Origin: Ardenticatenaceae bacterium
GTDB lineage: Bacteria; Chloroflexota; Anaerolineae; Promineifilales; Promineifilaceae
DNA: 39,857 nucleotides
Assembly (NCBI GenBank): GCA_020634395.1
Contig: JACKBU010000033.1
Coordinates: 1 to 39,857 of the forward strand
Direction: 5' to 3'
The notes beneath the pieces were generated by a model. That model made no database searches and was not told where the DNA came from. It saw only the letters and a list, made by a program, of their open reading frames with translations. The translations under genes were made by a program, and so were the position numbers. Positions 31,731 through 38,980 of this stretch are shown one piece after another (positions within the stretch are counted from its first letter, which is position 1; each line of letters begins with the position of its first letter).

Positions 31731-32009
31731 CTACACGGCCAGGCTAAGGCTTTTGCCGTTTAGCACAGGTTCTTTTTTAGGTGTTTTTTGGGGCACATCG
31801 CGGTATACGGTGATGCAGCCGTCGGGGCAAACCACGGCGCACAGGGCGCAGCCGGTGCAGTCGTGGAGGGGATCAAGTAAGATGACGGGCCGATACCCTT
31901 TGCCGTTCAGGTCGTCGGCCAGCGCCAGGACATTTTGGGGGCAGGCTTCTCGACACAGTTCACAGCCTTTGCATCGGTCAACATCAATATCAACTCGACC
32001 TTTAGCCAT
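31731..32009 (-). CDS. 2-oxoacid:ferredoxin oxidoreductase, delta (2x4Fe-4S) subunit
   Basis: A protein of 92 residues. Two ferredoxin cluster motifs are seen, CKGCELCREACP and CTGCALCAVVCP, each CxxCxxCxxxCP. It would carry electrons from the catalytic subunits to ferredoxin. The start at 32009 (MAKGRVDIDVDRC) follows AAGGAG. It is the first gene of the five-gene operon (delta, alpha, beta, aminotransferase, gamma). The 442 bases between this gene and the OsmC stop hold no gene: they hold AT-rich promoter-like DNA, the site at 32266-32277 and the OsmC terminator. Confidence 0.92.
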   Translation of the reverse strand: MAKGRVDIDVDRCKGCELCREACPQNVLALADDLNGKGYRPVILLDPLHDCTGCALCAVVCPDGCITVYRDVPQKTPKKEPVLNGKSLSLAV

Positions 32010-32265
32010 AGTGGGAATCTCCTTTTTGGTGGGATGGCGCCCTGCAACCAGGACGCCATCCCGGTGACTTGTTTCGGTTCTCTCGGTGGGGGCAGCAGAG
32101 ACCTGTTGTGGGAAGAACGACCCTGCCACCTTGCTGTAAGTTGGTAAATTACAGATTGAGAAGGAAACTTTGAAGCGACAATTCCTGCGGGTGCAAGCCC
32201 CGCTTCTATGGTGATTATGCTTTTTTTTACGTCAGGGGGATAGTGACAGATTGATAGAATCCCGG

Positions 32266-32277
32266 TGACAAATGTCA
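32266..32277. promoter_or_regulatory. TGACA-AA-TGTCA inverted repeat upstream of the 2-oxoacid operon
   Basis: The 5-base arms TGACA and TGTCA are spaced by two bases, with a further TGACA at 32242-32247 or close by. The AT-rich DNA to 32345 contains TTATAAAG on the minus strand as a possible -10, but no convincing -35. It is a candidate operator only. Confidence 0.35.
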
Positions 32278-32373
32278 TATCCGAAAAGGCAATTTTGGTT
32301 AACTTTATAACTGATATTTGCGTTTTTGGTTTTTTTTATTAACTAAACAGCGAAAAGGTGTTGTGATGAAGCA

Positions 32374-32425
32374 AAACGGCCGTCTCTCCCCATCATGTCG
32401 CGAGACAGAGGAGAAACGGCCGTTT
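32374..32425 (-). terminator. Terminator of the OsmC gene built from two ACGGCCGT copies
   Basis: AAACGGCCGTCTCTCC (32374-32389) pairs with GGAGAAACGGCCGTTT (32410-32425) with one mismatch, and on the minus strand TTTTGCTT follows. Each arm contains the iterated palindrome ACGGCCGT. It lies 27 bases past the OsmC stop. Confidence 0.7.
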
Positions 32426-32451
32426 ACCCGCAGTGGAAATTGGGTTAGCAA

Positions 32452-32868
32452 TCAGACATTGATAATGCGGTAGGTGTGGGAAATCGGCACGGCCTGCACC
32501 AGCATGGCCTGTGCCGGACAATACGCCTGTTCAGACAGCTCTATGGCGCGCTCCACTGCCTTGGGATCGATGTTGTGGCCGGTGACGATGTATTCTACGG
32601 TAACGGCCGTAAACACCTTGGGGTGGTTTTGCGCCCGTTCGGCATGCGTTTTTACTTCAAAAGCCGTAACGTCCTGGCGTTTCTTCTTGAGGATAGAAAT
32701 GACATCCATGCCGGTGCAGCCGGCCAGGCTCATCAACATCAGCTCTAACGGCCGTGCCCCTAGATTGGTCCCGCCCACACTTGGGTCGCCATCCAGCGTA
32801 ATCTCGTGACCGCTGTCGGCTACGGCCGTAAACTGTAATCCACTGTGCCAGCTAACTTTTGCATCCAT
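32452..32868 (-). CDS. OsmC-family peroxiredoxin-like protein
   Basis: A protein of 138 residues that would reduce organic hydroperoxides through two cysteines. Cys51 in LMLMSLAGCTGMDVISIL and Cys117 in LSEQAYCPAQAML are both in the usual places, with GARPLELML before the first. It looks nearer to the YhfA-like branch (MDAKVSWHSGLQFTAV, and the C-terminus VPISHTYRI) than to Ohr. AAGGAGG precedes the ATG. It is transcribed alone and ends at the terminator at 32374-32425. Confidence 0.9.
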   Translation of the reverse strand: MDAKVSWHSGLQFTAVADSGHEITLDGDPSVGGTNLGARPLELMLMSLAGCTGMDVISILKKKRQDVTAFEVKTHAERAQNHPKVFTAVTVEYIVTGHNIDPKAVERAIELSEQAYCPAQAMLVQAVPISHTYRIINV

Positions 32869-32949
32869 AAAAACTGCCTCCTTGTGTGATGGTTGATTGG
32901 CGCCTAAACGCCAGAGCGACCAGGGGACACGCCCCTGGAAAATGAGTTA

Positions 32950-33165
32950 TCAGGTAAAAGCGCCACTTTCCGCCGCCTTGCCGCAGGCAGAACATGTTAA
33001 AATAAATAGCCCATCATAAGCCAGATGGCCTTCACCACAGGCGGGGCACACATCGCCTGGCCGGGGAGAACGGCCTGCACAAGGCGGCGCGTCTTGTTTG
33101 CGCCACCAATATGTGGGGGAAGGCGCTGGCGGATGTTGGGAATCGGCGGCTTTTTCGGCGTCCAT
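32950..33165 (-). CDS. Small zinc-ribbon protein (71 residues)
   Basis: Unnamed small ORF. The C-terminal half has two CxxC pairs (CPACGEGHLAYDGLFILTCSACG), a zinc-ribbon pattern, and ends AAESGAFT; the N-terminal half is a low-complexity Pro/Trp-containing region. The paired cysteines and the tidy end argue for a real gene. The lack of a ribosome binding site and the loose N-terminus argue for caution. The ATG at 33163-33165 is chosen over a TTG three codons earlier. It is divergent from the kinase gene. Confidence 0.5.
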   Translation of the reverse strand: MDAEKAADSQHPPAPSPTYWWRKQDAPPCAGRSPRPGDVCPACGEGHLAYDGLFILTCSACGKAAESGAFT

Positions 33166-33303
33166 ACAGAACAAAGCATAAACGTCGGCGGCAAATGCGA
33201 CCAGTGATTTTTGTCACCCGTCGCTTGAAAAGGCGTGAAAACGGCCGTTTTGCCGCCTACTCCATTCCGCCGGCTTCAATCGATTAGCAGCAAGGAGAGT
33301 GCC

Positions 33304-34641
33304 ATGAACCAGATTACCCACGTCGTTAAACGCAGCGGCGCAATCGTCCCTTTTAACCAGGATCGCATTACCAACGCCATCTACCGCGCGGCCGTAGCGG
33401 TAGGCGGCCGCGACCGGGAACGGGCGCAGTGGCTGTCGGACCAGGTTGTGCAGATGTTGGCGGCGACCATCCCGCCCGGCGAAGCGCCGACCATCGAAGA
33501 AATACAGGACGTCGTCGAAAAGGTGCTCATCGAAAACGGCCATGCCACCGTCGCCAAAGCCTACATCTTGTACCGGGACGAGCAAAACCGGCGGCGGCAG
33601 GAAGCGGCCAAACATGCCTCACGGCCGTCTGAAAATATCCCCTGGGCCAAAATCTGGCACATTCTGGATTGGGCCGTACAGCGCGACCTAAACACAGTCG
33701 AAGGGCTAAACGGCCGTATTGCCCGCGGCGAGTTTCCCCAAATCGTCCACGAAGCCGAGGCCGCTTACGAAGATGACGTAGACACCGCCGCCGCGATGCT
33801 CGCCGAAAAAGGCAAAGCGCTAAAAATCGTGCTCATCAGCGGTCCCTCCTCCTCCGGCAAAACGACCACCACCATCAAACTGGAGCAGCGCCTCCAGCGC
33901 ACTGGCCTCAAGTTCGTCACCCTCAACGTAGACAACTACTTCTTCGACCTGGAAATGCACCCCAAAGACGAGTTTGGCGACTATGACTTCGAGACACCCC
34001 AGGCTCTGGATCTGGACCTCATCAACGACCACTTGCAGCGGCTCATCACCGGCGAAGAAGTCCGCATCCCTTTCTACGACTTCAAAACTGGCACACGCCA
34101 CCCCGATCAGACCCCCCTGCGCCTGGCGGCCAACGAAATCCTGCTCATCGACAGCCTCCACGGCCTCTACCCGCCCATGACCGAAGGCATCCCGTTTGAG
34201 AAAAAATTCAAACTCTACCTGGAGCCACTGCTGCAAACGCGCGGTCCGGATGGCTACATTCGCTGGACCGATTTGCGCCTGATTCGGCGCATGTTACGCG
34301 ACGCTACCCATCGGGCGTATAATCCGCAGATGACGTTGGAACATTGGCACTATGTACGCTCCAGCGAGCTGCGTCACATCATTCCCCACATGGTCACGGC
34401 CGATTTCATCATCAACAGCGCCATGCCCTACGAACTGCCCCTCTACGCCCACCGCCTTCTGGCCGATTTTGCTCGATGGAAAAGCGAATACCAGGATGAT
34501 CCACTGCGGGAAGACGCTTATACCCGGGCCAGCCGTGTCGCGCGCGTACTGCAGGCCGTCACCCCGGTGGCCGATGATTCGCCGGTGCCGCAGGATTCGG
34601 TGCTGCGCGAGTTTATAGGCGGCAGCAGTTTAAGCTATTAG
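33304..34641 (+). CDS. ATP-cone fused to uridine-kinase-like P-loop kinase
   Basis: A protein of 445 residues in two parts. Residues 3-95 are an ATP-cone (THVVKRSGAIVPFNQDRITNAIYRAA...IEEIQDVVEKVLIENGHATVAKAYILYR), the nucleotide-sensing module of ribonucleotide reductases and NrdR. Residues 172-400 are a uridine-kinase/phosphoribulokinase-like domain: P-loop GPSSSGKTT (180-188), VDNYFFDLEMHPKDEFGDYDFETPQALDLDL in the substrate part, LLIDSLHGLYPPM in place of Walker B, and a DLRLIRRMLRDATHRAYNPQMTLEHW segment. The kinase half matches the group otherwise fused to a TGS-like N-terminus. It probably phosphorylates a nucleoside or a small phosphorylated metabolite under ATP/dATP control. AAGGAG precedes the ATG. 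The MFS gene follows after 13 bases. Confidence 0.85.
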   Translation: MNQITHVVKRSGAIVPFNQDRITNAIYRAAVAVGGRDRERAQWLSDQVVQMLAATIPPGEAPTIEEIQDVVEKVLIENGHATVAKAYILYRDEQNRRRQEAAKHASRPSENIPWAKIWHILDWAVQRDLNTVEGLNGRIARGEFPQIVHEAEAAYEDDVDTAAAMLAEKGKALKIVLISGPSSSGKTTTTIKLEQRLQRTGLKFVTLNVDNYFFDLEMHPKDEFGDYDFETPQALDLDLINDHLQRLITGEEVRIPFYDFKTGTRHPDQTPLRLAANEILLIDSLHGLYPPMTEGIPFEKKFKLYLEPLLQTRGPDGYIRWTDLRLIRRMLRDATHRAYNPQMTLEHWHYVRSSELRHIIPHMVTADFIINSAMPYELPLYAHRLLADFARWKSEYQDDPLREDAYTRASRVARVLQAVTPVADDSPVPQDSVLREFIGGSSLSY

Positions 34642-34654
34642 CGAGGACATATTT

Positions 34655-35866
34655 ATGGATTTGGATTCACCCACAACAAGACCAGCCGCCAGAGAAGAGG
34701 ATACGGCCGTTTCCCCCACCCCCGCGGCCGACACCTTTCAAACCGGTCAGGTCGGTACCGTCTCCTCCGCCCACTTCGTCCACGACACCTACAGCGCGTT
34801 CATCTCCCCGCTGCTGCCGGTGCTGCAAGAAAGGTTAGGCGTCGGCTATGCCCTGGCTGGCAGCCTGCAAATCTTTGCCCAACTGCCCAGCCTCTTCAAT
34901 CCCTTCATCGGCTACATCGCCGACAAGGTCAACCTGCGCTGGTTTATCATCCTGGCCCCGGCCGTCACCGCCACCCTGATGAGCTCCATGGGGCTGACCT
35001 CCAGCTACCTGTCACTGGCCCTGCTGCTGCTGGCCTCCGGCGTCAGCATCGCCTGTTTCCACTCGCCCGCCCCGGCGATGATCGCCAAAGTATCGGGTAA
35101 ACGGGTGGGCAAAGGCATGAGCATTTTTATGGCCAGCGGCGAATTGGGCCGCACAGTAGGACCGGTGGTGGCCGCCGCCGGCGTGGCCTGGTGGGGTCTG
35201 GAAGGCATGTGGCGCTTGATGTTCGTCGGCTGGGCAGTGTCGGGAATTTTGTATTTGCGCCTGCGCCACGTCCGGGCAGCCCCGAAGCGCGACATTGCAG
35301 AGGCTTCGCTGGTCAAAATGTGGCCAACGGTGCGGCAGGTATTTGTGCCGCTTATCTGGATTATGGCCGGAGGGATGCTGCTCCAGGTAGCCCTTACTAC
35401 TTACCTGCCGCTTTTTATGAGCGATGTGCTGCAAACCAATCTCTGGCTGGCCGCTGCCTCGCTGACGATTTTGCAGGCGGCCGGCGTCGTGGGAGCACTG
35501 ACATCCGGGACGGTGAGCGATAAATACGGCCGTCAACGGATCCTTTTCATCGTACTGGTTGTGGCTCCCCTGCTGCTGCTGGCTTTCTTGTACGGGCCTT
35601 CCTGGCTGGCCGTGCCCCTGCTGCTGGCCCTGGGACTGACTGTTTTATCGCCGCAGCCGGTGTTTCTGGCCATTGTGCAAGATCAATTCCCCCATAACCG
35701 CGCCCTGGCTAACGGCAGCTACCTGGCCGTTAACTTCCTGATTCGGGCCGCAGCCATCTGGATAGTCGGTCTGATGGCCGATCGCTTTGGACTGCCGACC
35801 GCCTTTCTGGTGAGCGGGCTGGCGGCGTTTGTCAGCCTGCCTGCGCTCCGTTATCTGCCCCATTAA
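34655..35866 (+). CDS. MFS transporter, fosmidomycin-resistance (Fsr)-like
   Basis: A protein of 403 residues with 12 predicted helices. VSSAHFVHDTYSAFISPLLPVLQERLG at the N-terminus is typical of the Fsr group, and the loop FIGYIADKVNLRW carries the MFS motif A equivalent. A charged N-terminal tail of about 30 residues with Thr/Pro is unusual and contains a TAV from ACGGCCGT. The substrate is unknown. GAGGA precedes the ATG, and the gene is in an operon with the kinase (13-base gap). Its last 35 bases overlap the 3' end of the convergent MBL-fold gene. Confidence 0.87.
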   Translation: MDLDSPTTRPAAREEDTAVSPTPAADTFQTGQVGTVSSAHFVHDTYSAFISPLLPVLQERLGVGYALAGSLQIFAQLPSLFNPFIGYIADKVNLRWFIILAPAVTATLMSSMGLTSSYLSLALLLLASGVSIACFHSPAPAMIAKVSGKRVGKGMSIFMASGELGRTVGPVVAAAGVAWWGLEGMWRLMFVGWAVSGILYLRLRHVRAAPKRDIAEASLVKMWPTVRQVFVPLIWIMAGGMLLQVALTTYLPLFMSDVLQTNLWLAAASLTILQAAGVVGALTSGTVSDKYGRQRILFIVLVVAPLLLLAFLYGPSWLAVPLLLALGLTVLSPQPVFLAIVQDQFPHNRALANGSYLAVNFLIRAAAIWIVGLMADRFGLPTAFLVSGLAAFVSLPALRYLPH

Positions 35867-36653
35867 CACCGTTTAGCGACAACGTATTGCCGATAGGCAG
35901 AATGCAAGTGTTGACTTCCGGGGCCAGCCGGGCGGCGTGCCGGGCGAAGGCCACCGGCGGCTGTGTCAGAAACGCCGGTTTGAGCATGCCCATGCCGATG
36001 GGATGGAGCGCCCCCCAATGGATAGGAATGGCGATCTGCGGCCGCAGCATTGTCAGGGCCTGGGCGGCGCGATCCGGTGTCAGGTGACCAGTGCCCAGCG
36101 TTGGCCCCCAGCCCCACACCGGCAGCAGGGCCACATCCAGGTTATCGGCCAGATGGGACATGGCGGGGAAGAGATCCGTATCACCGGCAAAGTAAATGGA
36201 GTGATGGCTGTTAACAAGATACCCTACGGGATCGGCAAACGGGCCTTTGGGGTAGCGACGGCCGTCATGCACCGCCTGCGTTGCCCGGACAGCCACGCCC
36301 CCCACACGGGTTTCTTCGCCATTTTGCAGCTCTTCGACGTTCTTAAAGCCGCGCCCCGCAAAATAGGCGGCGCTGCCACGCGGCGCCAAAATGCGGGTGT
36401 TGTGCCCCAGGCGGCGTAAGGACGGCCAGTCCAGATGATCCCAATGCAAATGAGAGATGAGCACGGCATCGATATTTTCAAAATAGGTCGGCTCGATGCG
36501 GCGTGTGCGATGCGAAAGATGCGCCACGCGCCCGCGCAGAATCGGATCGGTCAACAAACGCACGCCGTCCATTTGGATGAGGACGGTAGCGTGACCGACG
36601 TAGGTAATAGACTGCGGCGCACGGCCGTTTCCGTTTAGCTTCTGTTCGCTCAT
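35832..36653 (-). CDS. MBL-fold metallohydrolase (UlaG / NAPE-PLD-like)
   Basis: A protein of 273 residues. The zinc motif HxHxDH is His68, His70, Asp72, His73 in LISHLHWDHLDW. TYVGHATVLIQMDGVRLLTDPIL at 17-39 is the lead-in of the beta-lactamase-fold group with UlaG and N-acyl-phosphatidylethanolamine phospholipase D. Further ligands are in YFAGDTDLF and IPIHWGALHP. It is a probable phosphodiesterase or lactonase with unknown substrate. The start at 36653 follows AAGGAG. The 3' end overlaps the MFS gene by 35 bases in convergent orientation, so the two mRNAs are complementary at their ends. Confidence 0.87.
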   Translation of the reverse strand: MSEQKLNGNGRAPQSITYVGHATVLIQMDGVRLLTDPILRGRVAHLSHRTRRIEPTYFENIDAVLISHLHWDHLDWPSLRRLGHNTRILAPRGSAAYFAGRGFKNVEELQNGEETRVGGVAVRATQAVHDGRRYPKGPFADPVGYLVNSHHSIYFAGDTDLFPAMSHLADNLDVALLPVWGWGPTLGTGHLTPDRAAQALTMLRPQIAIPIHWGALHPIGMGMLKPAFLTQPPVAFARHAARLAPEVNTCILPIGNTLSLNGVNGADNGAQAG

Positions 36654-36793
36654 GTATCTCCTTACTCCACACCAGTTGGGCTCACTACGGGTACAGTATA
36701 AGCCAAACAGGGGCAAATCGCGCCAGGGGCTGCCGGCTGCTTATCGACTATTCATGCCTTCATAAGGTTCTCATAAGCATCAGACGGCCGTTA

Positions 36794-36822
36794 TTGTGAC
36801 CCACCTTAAGTTTGGGTATAAT
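36794..36822 (+). promoter_or_regulatory. Promoter of the LysM gene
   Basis: TTGTGA (36794-36799) and a perfect TATAAT (36817-36822) are 17 bases apart, 24 bases before the ATG at 36847. An ACGGCCGT copy lies just upstream (36784-36791). Confidence 0.65.
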
Positions 36823-36846
36823 GCCGCGTTTTGATTGAGAAGATGA

Positions 36847-38199
36847 ATGGGCATGAGTGACGAAAACGAGGGAGCAGTGAGCCAACCGGTGCGTCGTTGT
36901 CCCCGGTGTGACAGCGTGGTCGCCGCCGCAGCGACGGTGTGCATCATGTGCGGCACGCCGCTGCCAGCGCAGGAAACGGCGCCGCAGAATGCCCCTGCCA
37001 CACCGCCACCTGCTCGCGCAGAGAAACAGAAACCGGCCAAATTGAAGCCAACTGCCACGGCCGTATCGACACCTGACCCGGAACCCATCCCCGAAGTATT
37101 TGAATCGGTCATGCGCGAGCGGCAGTCGCCGGTGGTTTTTTGGATGACGGCCGTGTTTGCCGTCTTCATCGTCATCCTGGGCAGCCTGGTCTGGCAGTAC
37201 CGCGACCCCAATTTGATTGTGGCCCTCGTGCCGACTTCCACGCCCATTCCGCCCACACCGTCCTACACCCCCACCTGGACCCCCTTGCCCACCGAAACAG
37301 TGCCGCCCAGCGACACCCCCACCATCACCCCTACCCCGGCCCCGACCGATACGCCCCAGCCGCCGCGCCAGCACACCGTCACCAGCGGCGATACGCTGTT
37401 TGGCCTGGCTCTGCGCTATCGCGTCTCGCCGGAAGCCATCGCCAGCGCCAACAACTTTTCGCCGGAATCGCCCATCTTATCCGGCCAGACGCTGCAAATT
37501 CCCTGGCCGACACCCACCCCACCGCTCATCCCAGTGGGTGTAGACGTGAACGGCGAACTGGTCATCGCCGATCCCACCGACTGCCAGCGCCACGAGGTTG
37601 TTTCTGGCGATTCTTTGTCAGCTATTGCTGCCCGTTTCGACGTGGACTACGAGCTGTTTCTACTGGTCAATCGCCTGACGAACGATTCGGTTATCCAGCC
37701 CGGCGATACCGTGTGCATTCCTACCATCGTCTACAATGCCACACTGCCGCCCACCCCTGGACCCTCGCCTACGCCTTCCCTGACGCCGCCGCCGGCAGGT
37801 CCAAGCCTGCTTTATCCCATCCGGGAAGCGGTCATCACCCCGCCGGATAGCCCGGTGACACTGCAGTGGGTAGCGGTGAAGGATCTCGCCCCGGATGAAT
37901 GGTACATGGTGGAACTGACCGATCTGGATGCGCTGGACGCCGCGCCTTATCGGGGATTCACCCGCGACAATGCCTTCCAGGTCCCCTCATCGTGGCGACC
38001 GCCGGTAGCCGAACCCCATCACCTGCGCTGGCGCGTCAGCATTGTGCAGGTGACAGACTGGCGTGAGGACGGCCTGCCGATTTACACTTTTGGCGGCCAA
38101 AGCAGCGCCGATGGGTTCTTTACCTGGGAAGGAGCCGTGCCTACCCCCACGCCGACCAGCACACCCACAGCCACTCCACCGCCCTCACCCACGCCGTAG
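36847..38199 (+). CDS. Membrane protein with zinc ribbon and two extracellular LysM domains
   Basis: A protein of 450 residues. A cytoplasmic zinc ribbon (CPRC at 18-21, CIMC at 32-35) is followed by a low-complexity Pro/Ala/Lys segment, one membrane helix (about 96-116), and a Pro/Thr linker of about 45 residues. LysM 1 (QHTVTSGDTLFGLALRYRVSPEAIASANN... near 174-219) and LysM 2 (HEVVSGDSLSAIAARFDVDYELFLLVN... near 247-293) follow. Next come a second Pro-rich linker, a beta-rich domain (SPVTLQWVAVKDLAPDEWYMVELTD...), and a Pro/Thr tail. It is type II-like, with the LysM part outside, where it would bind peptidoglycan. The inside zinc ribbon suggests a binding partner. The start could also be two codons later (MSDENEG). 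Confidence 0.85.
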   Translation: MGMSDENEGAVSQPVRRCPRCDSVVAAAATVCIMCGTPLPAQETAPQNAPATPPPARAEKQKPAKLKPTATAVSTPDPEPIPEVFESVMRERQSPVVFWMTAVFAVFIVILGSLVWQYRDPNLIVALVPTSTPIPPTPSYTPTWTPLPTETVPPSDTPTITPTPAPTDTPQPPRQHTVTSGDTLFGLALRYRVSPEAIASANNFSPESPILSGQTLQIPWPTPTPPLIPVGVDVNGELVIADPTDCQRHEVVSGDSLSAIAARFDVDYELFLLVNRLTNDSVIQPGDTVCIPTIVYNATLPPTPGPSPTPSLTPPPAGPSLLYPIREAVITPPDSPVTLQWVAVKDLAPDEWYMVELTDLDALDAAPYRGFTRDNAFQVPSSWRPPVAEPHHLRWRVSIVQVTDWREDGLPIYTFGGQSSADGFFTWEGAVPTPTPTSTPTATPPPSPTP

Positions 38200-38223
38200 C
38201 AGTCTATTGGCGGTCAGTTACTG

Positions 38224-38853
38224 CTAGAGGGTTAGCAGGCTGGCAAGCAACGCCAGCCCAAACCCAGCCAAAATCAGGCCGGAGGCCAGGTTGATGAGGC
38301 GCAGGATGGCCGGGGAGAGACGGGTGCGCACGGCCGTTACCACCGCGCACAACGTCAGCCACCACAGAGCCGAGCCCAGAAAAACGCCGAGTACAAGCTG
38401 CAAACCTGTCCGGCTTTCCCCTGTCTGGCTGCCAATCCCAAAGCCGGCAAACACGGCCGTAAACGACAAAATCGTCACCGGGTTGGACAGCGTGAGGAAA
38501 AGCGTCGAGGTGTAAGCACGGAGATGATCGGTGGTTTCTACCGGAAGGGCAGCCTGGCTGACGGCCGTTGGCTTTTCGCGGATGGCTTTTACCCCCAGGT
38601 ACACCAGGAACAGCCCGCCGATCAGGCACAGCCACAACTGCTGCTGCACCAGGAAACCGGAAACAACCGTTAACCCCAACGCCGCCACACTGCCATAAAA
38701 CGCATCGGCCGTAGCCGCGCCCAATCCGGACAGCAGACCGGCCAGCAGCCCGCCCACCAGCGTGCGCCGAATAGTCAGCACCCCAATCGGCCCTACCGGC
38801 GCAGCAATCGCCAGCCCAAAAACCAACCCCTGCCAAAATAATCCGATGTCCAT
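38224..38853 (-). CDS. LysE/RhtB-family amino-acid exporter
   Basis: A protein of 209 residues with six predicted helices. GLVFGLAIAAPVGPIGVLTIRRTLVGG is the LysE-type start (PxGP), followed by TLSNPVTILSFTAVFAGFG with the conserved NP. It probably exports an amino acid; lysine, arginine, homoserine and threonine exporters all belong to the family. No Shine-Dalgarno is seen. TATCAT lies directly before the start, so a leaderless message is possible. It is convergent with the LysM gene, 24 bases apart. Confidence 0.87.
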   Translation of the reverse strand: MDIGLFWQGLVFGLAIAAPVGPIGVLTIRRTLVGGLLAGLLSGLGAATADAFYGSVAALGLTVVSGFLVQQQLWLCLIGGLFLVYLGVKAIREKPTAVSQAALPVETTDHLRAYTSTLFLTLSNPVTILSFTAVFAGFGIGSQTGESRTGLQLVLGVFLGSALWWLTLCAVVTAVRTRLSPAILRLINLASGLILAGFGLALLASLLTL

Positions 38854-38913
38854 CCGCTTAATGATAGGATCAGACCATCCCTTTGGCGAGAAGCGCCGCG
38901 CCAGAGAAACAGA

Positions 38914-38941
38914 AAACCGCCCGAGCGGGATCGGGCGGTTT
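38914..38941 (-). terminator. Intrinsic terminator of the DUF2807 gene
   Basis: The 11-base-pair arms AAACCGCCCGA (38914-38924) and TCGGGCGGTTT (38931-38941) have a six-base loop. On the minus strand TTTTCTGTTTCTC follows. It lies 39 bases past the DUF2807 stop. Confidence 0.85.
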
Positions 38942-38980
38942 CGTTAGTTGCTTAAACAGCCGAAGGCAGAGGGTAAAGGC

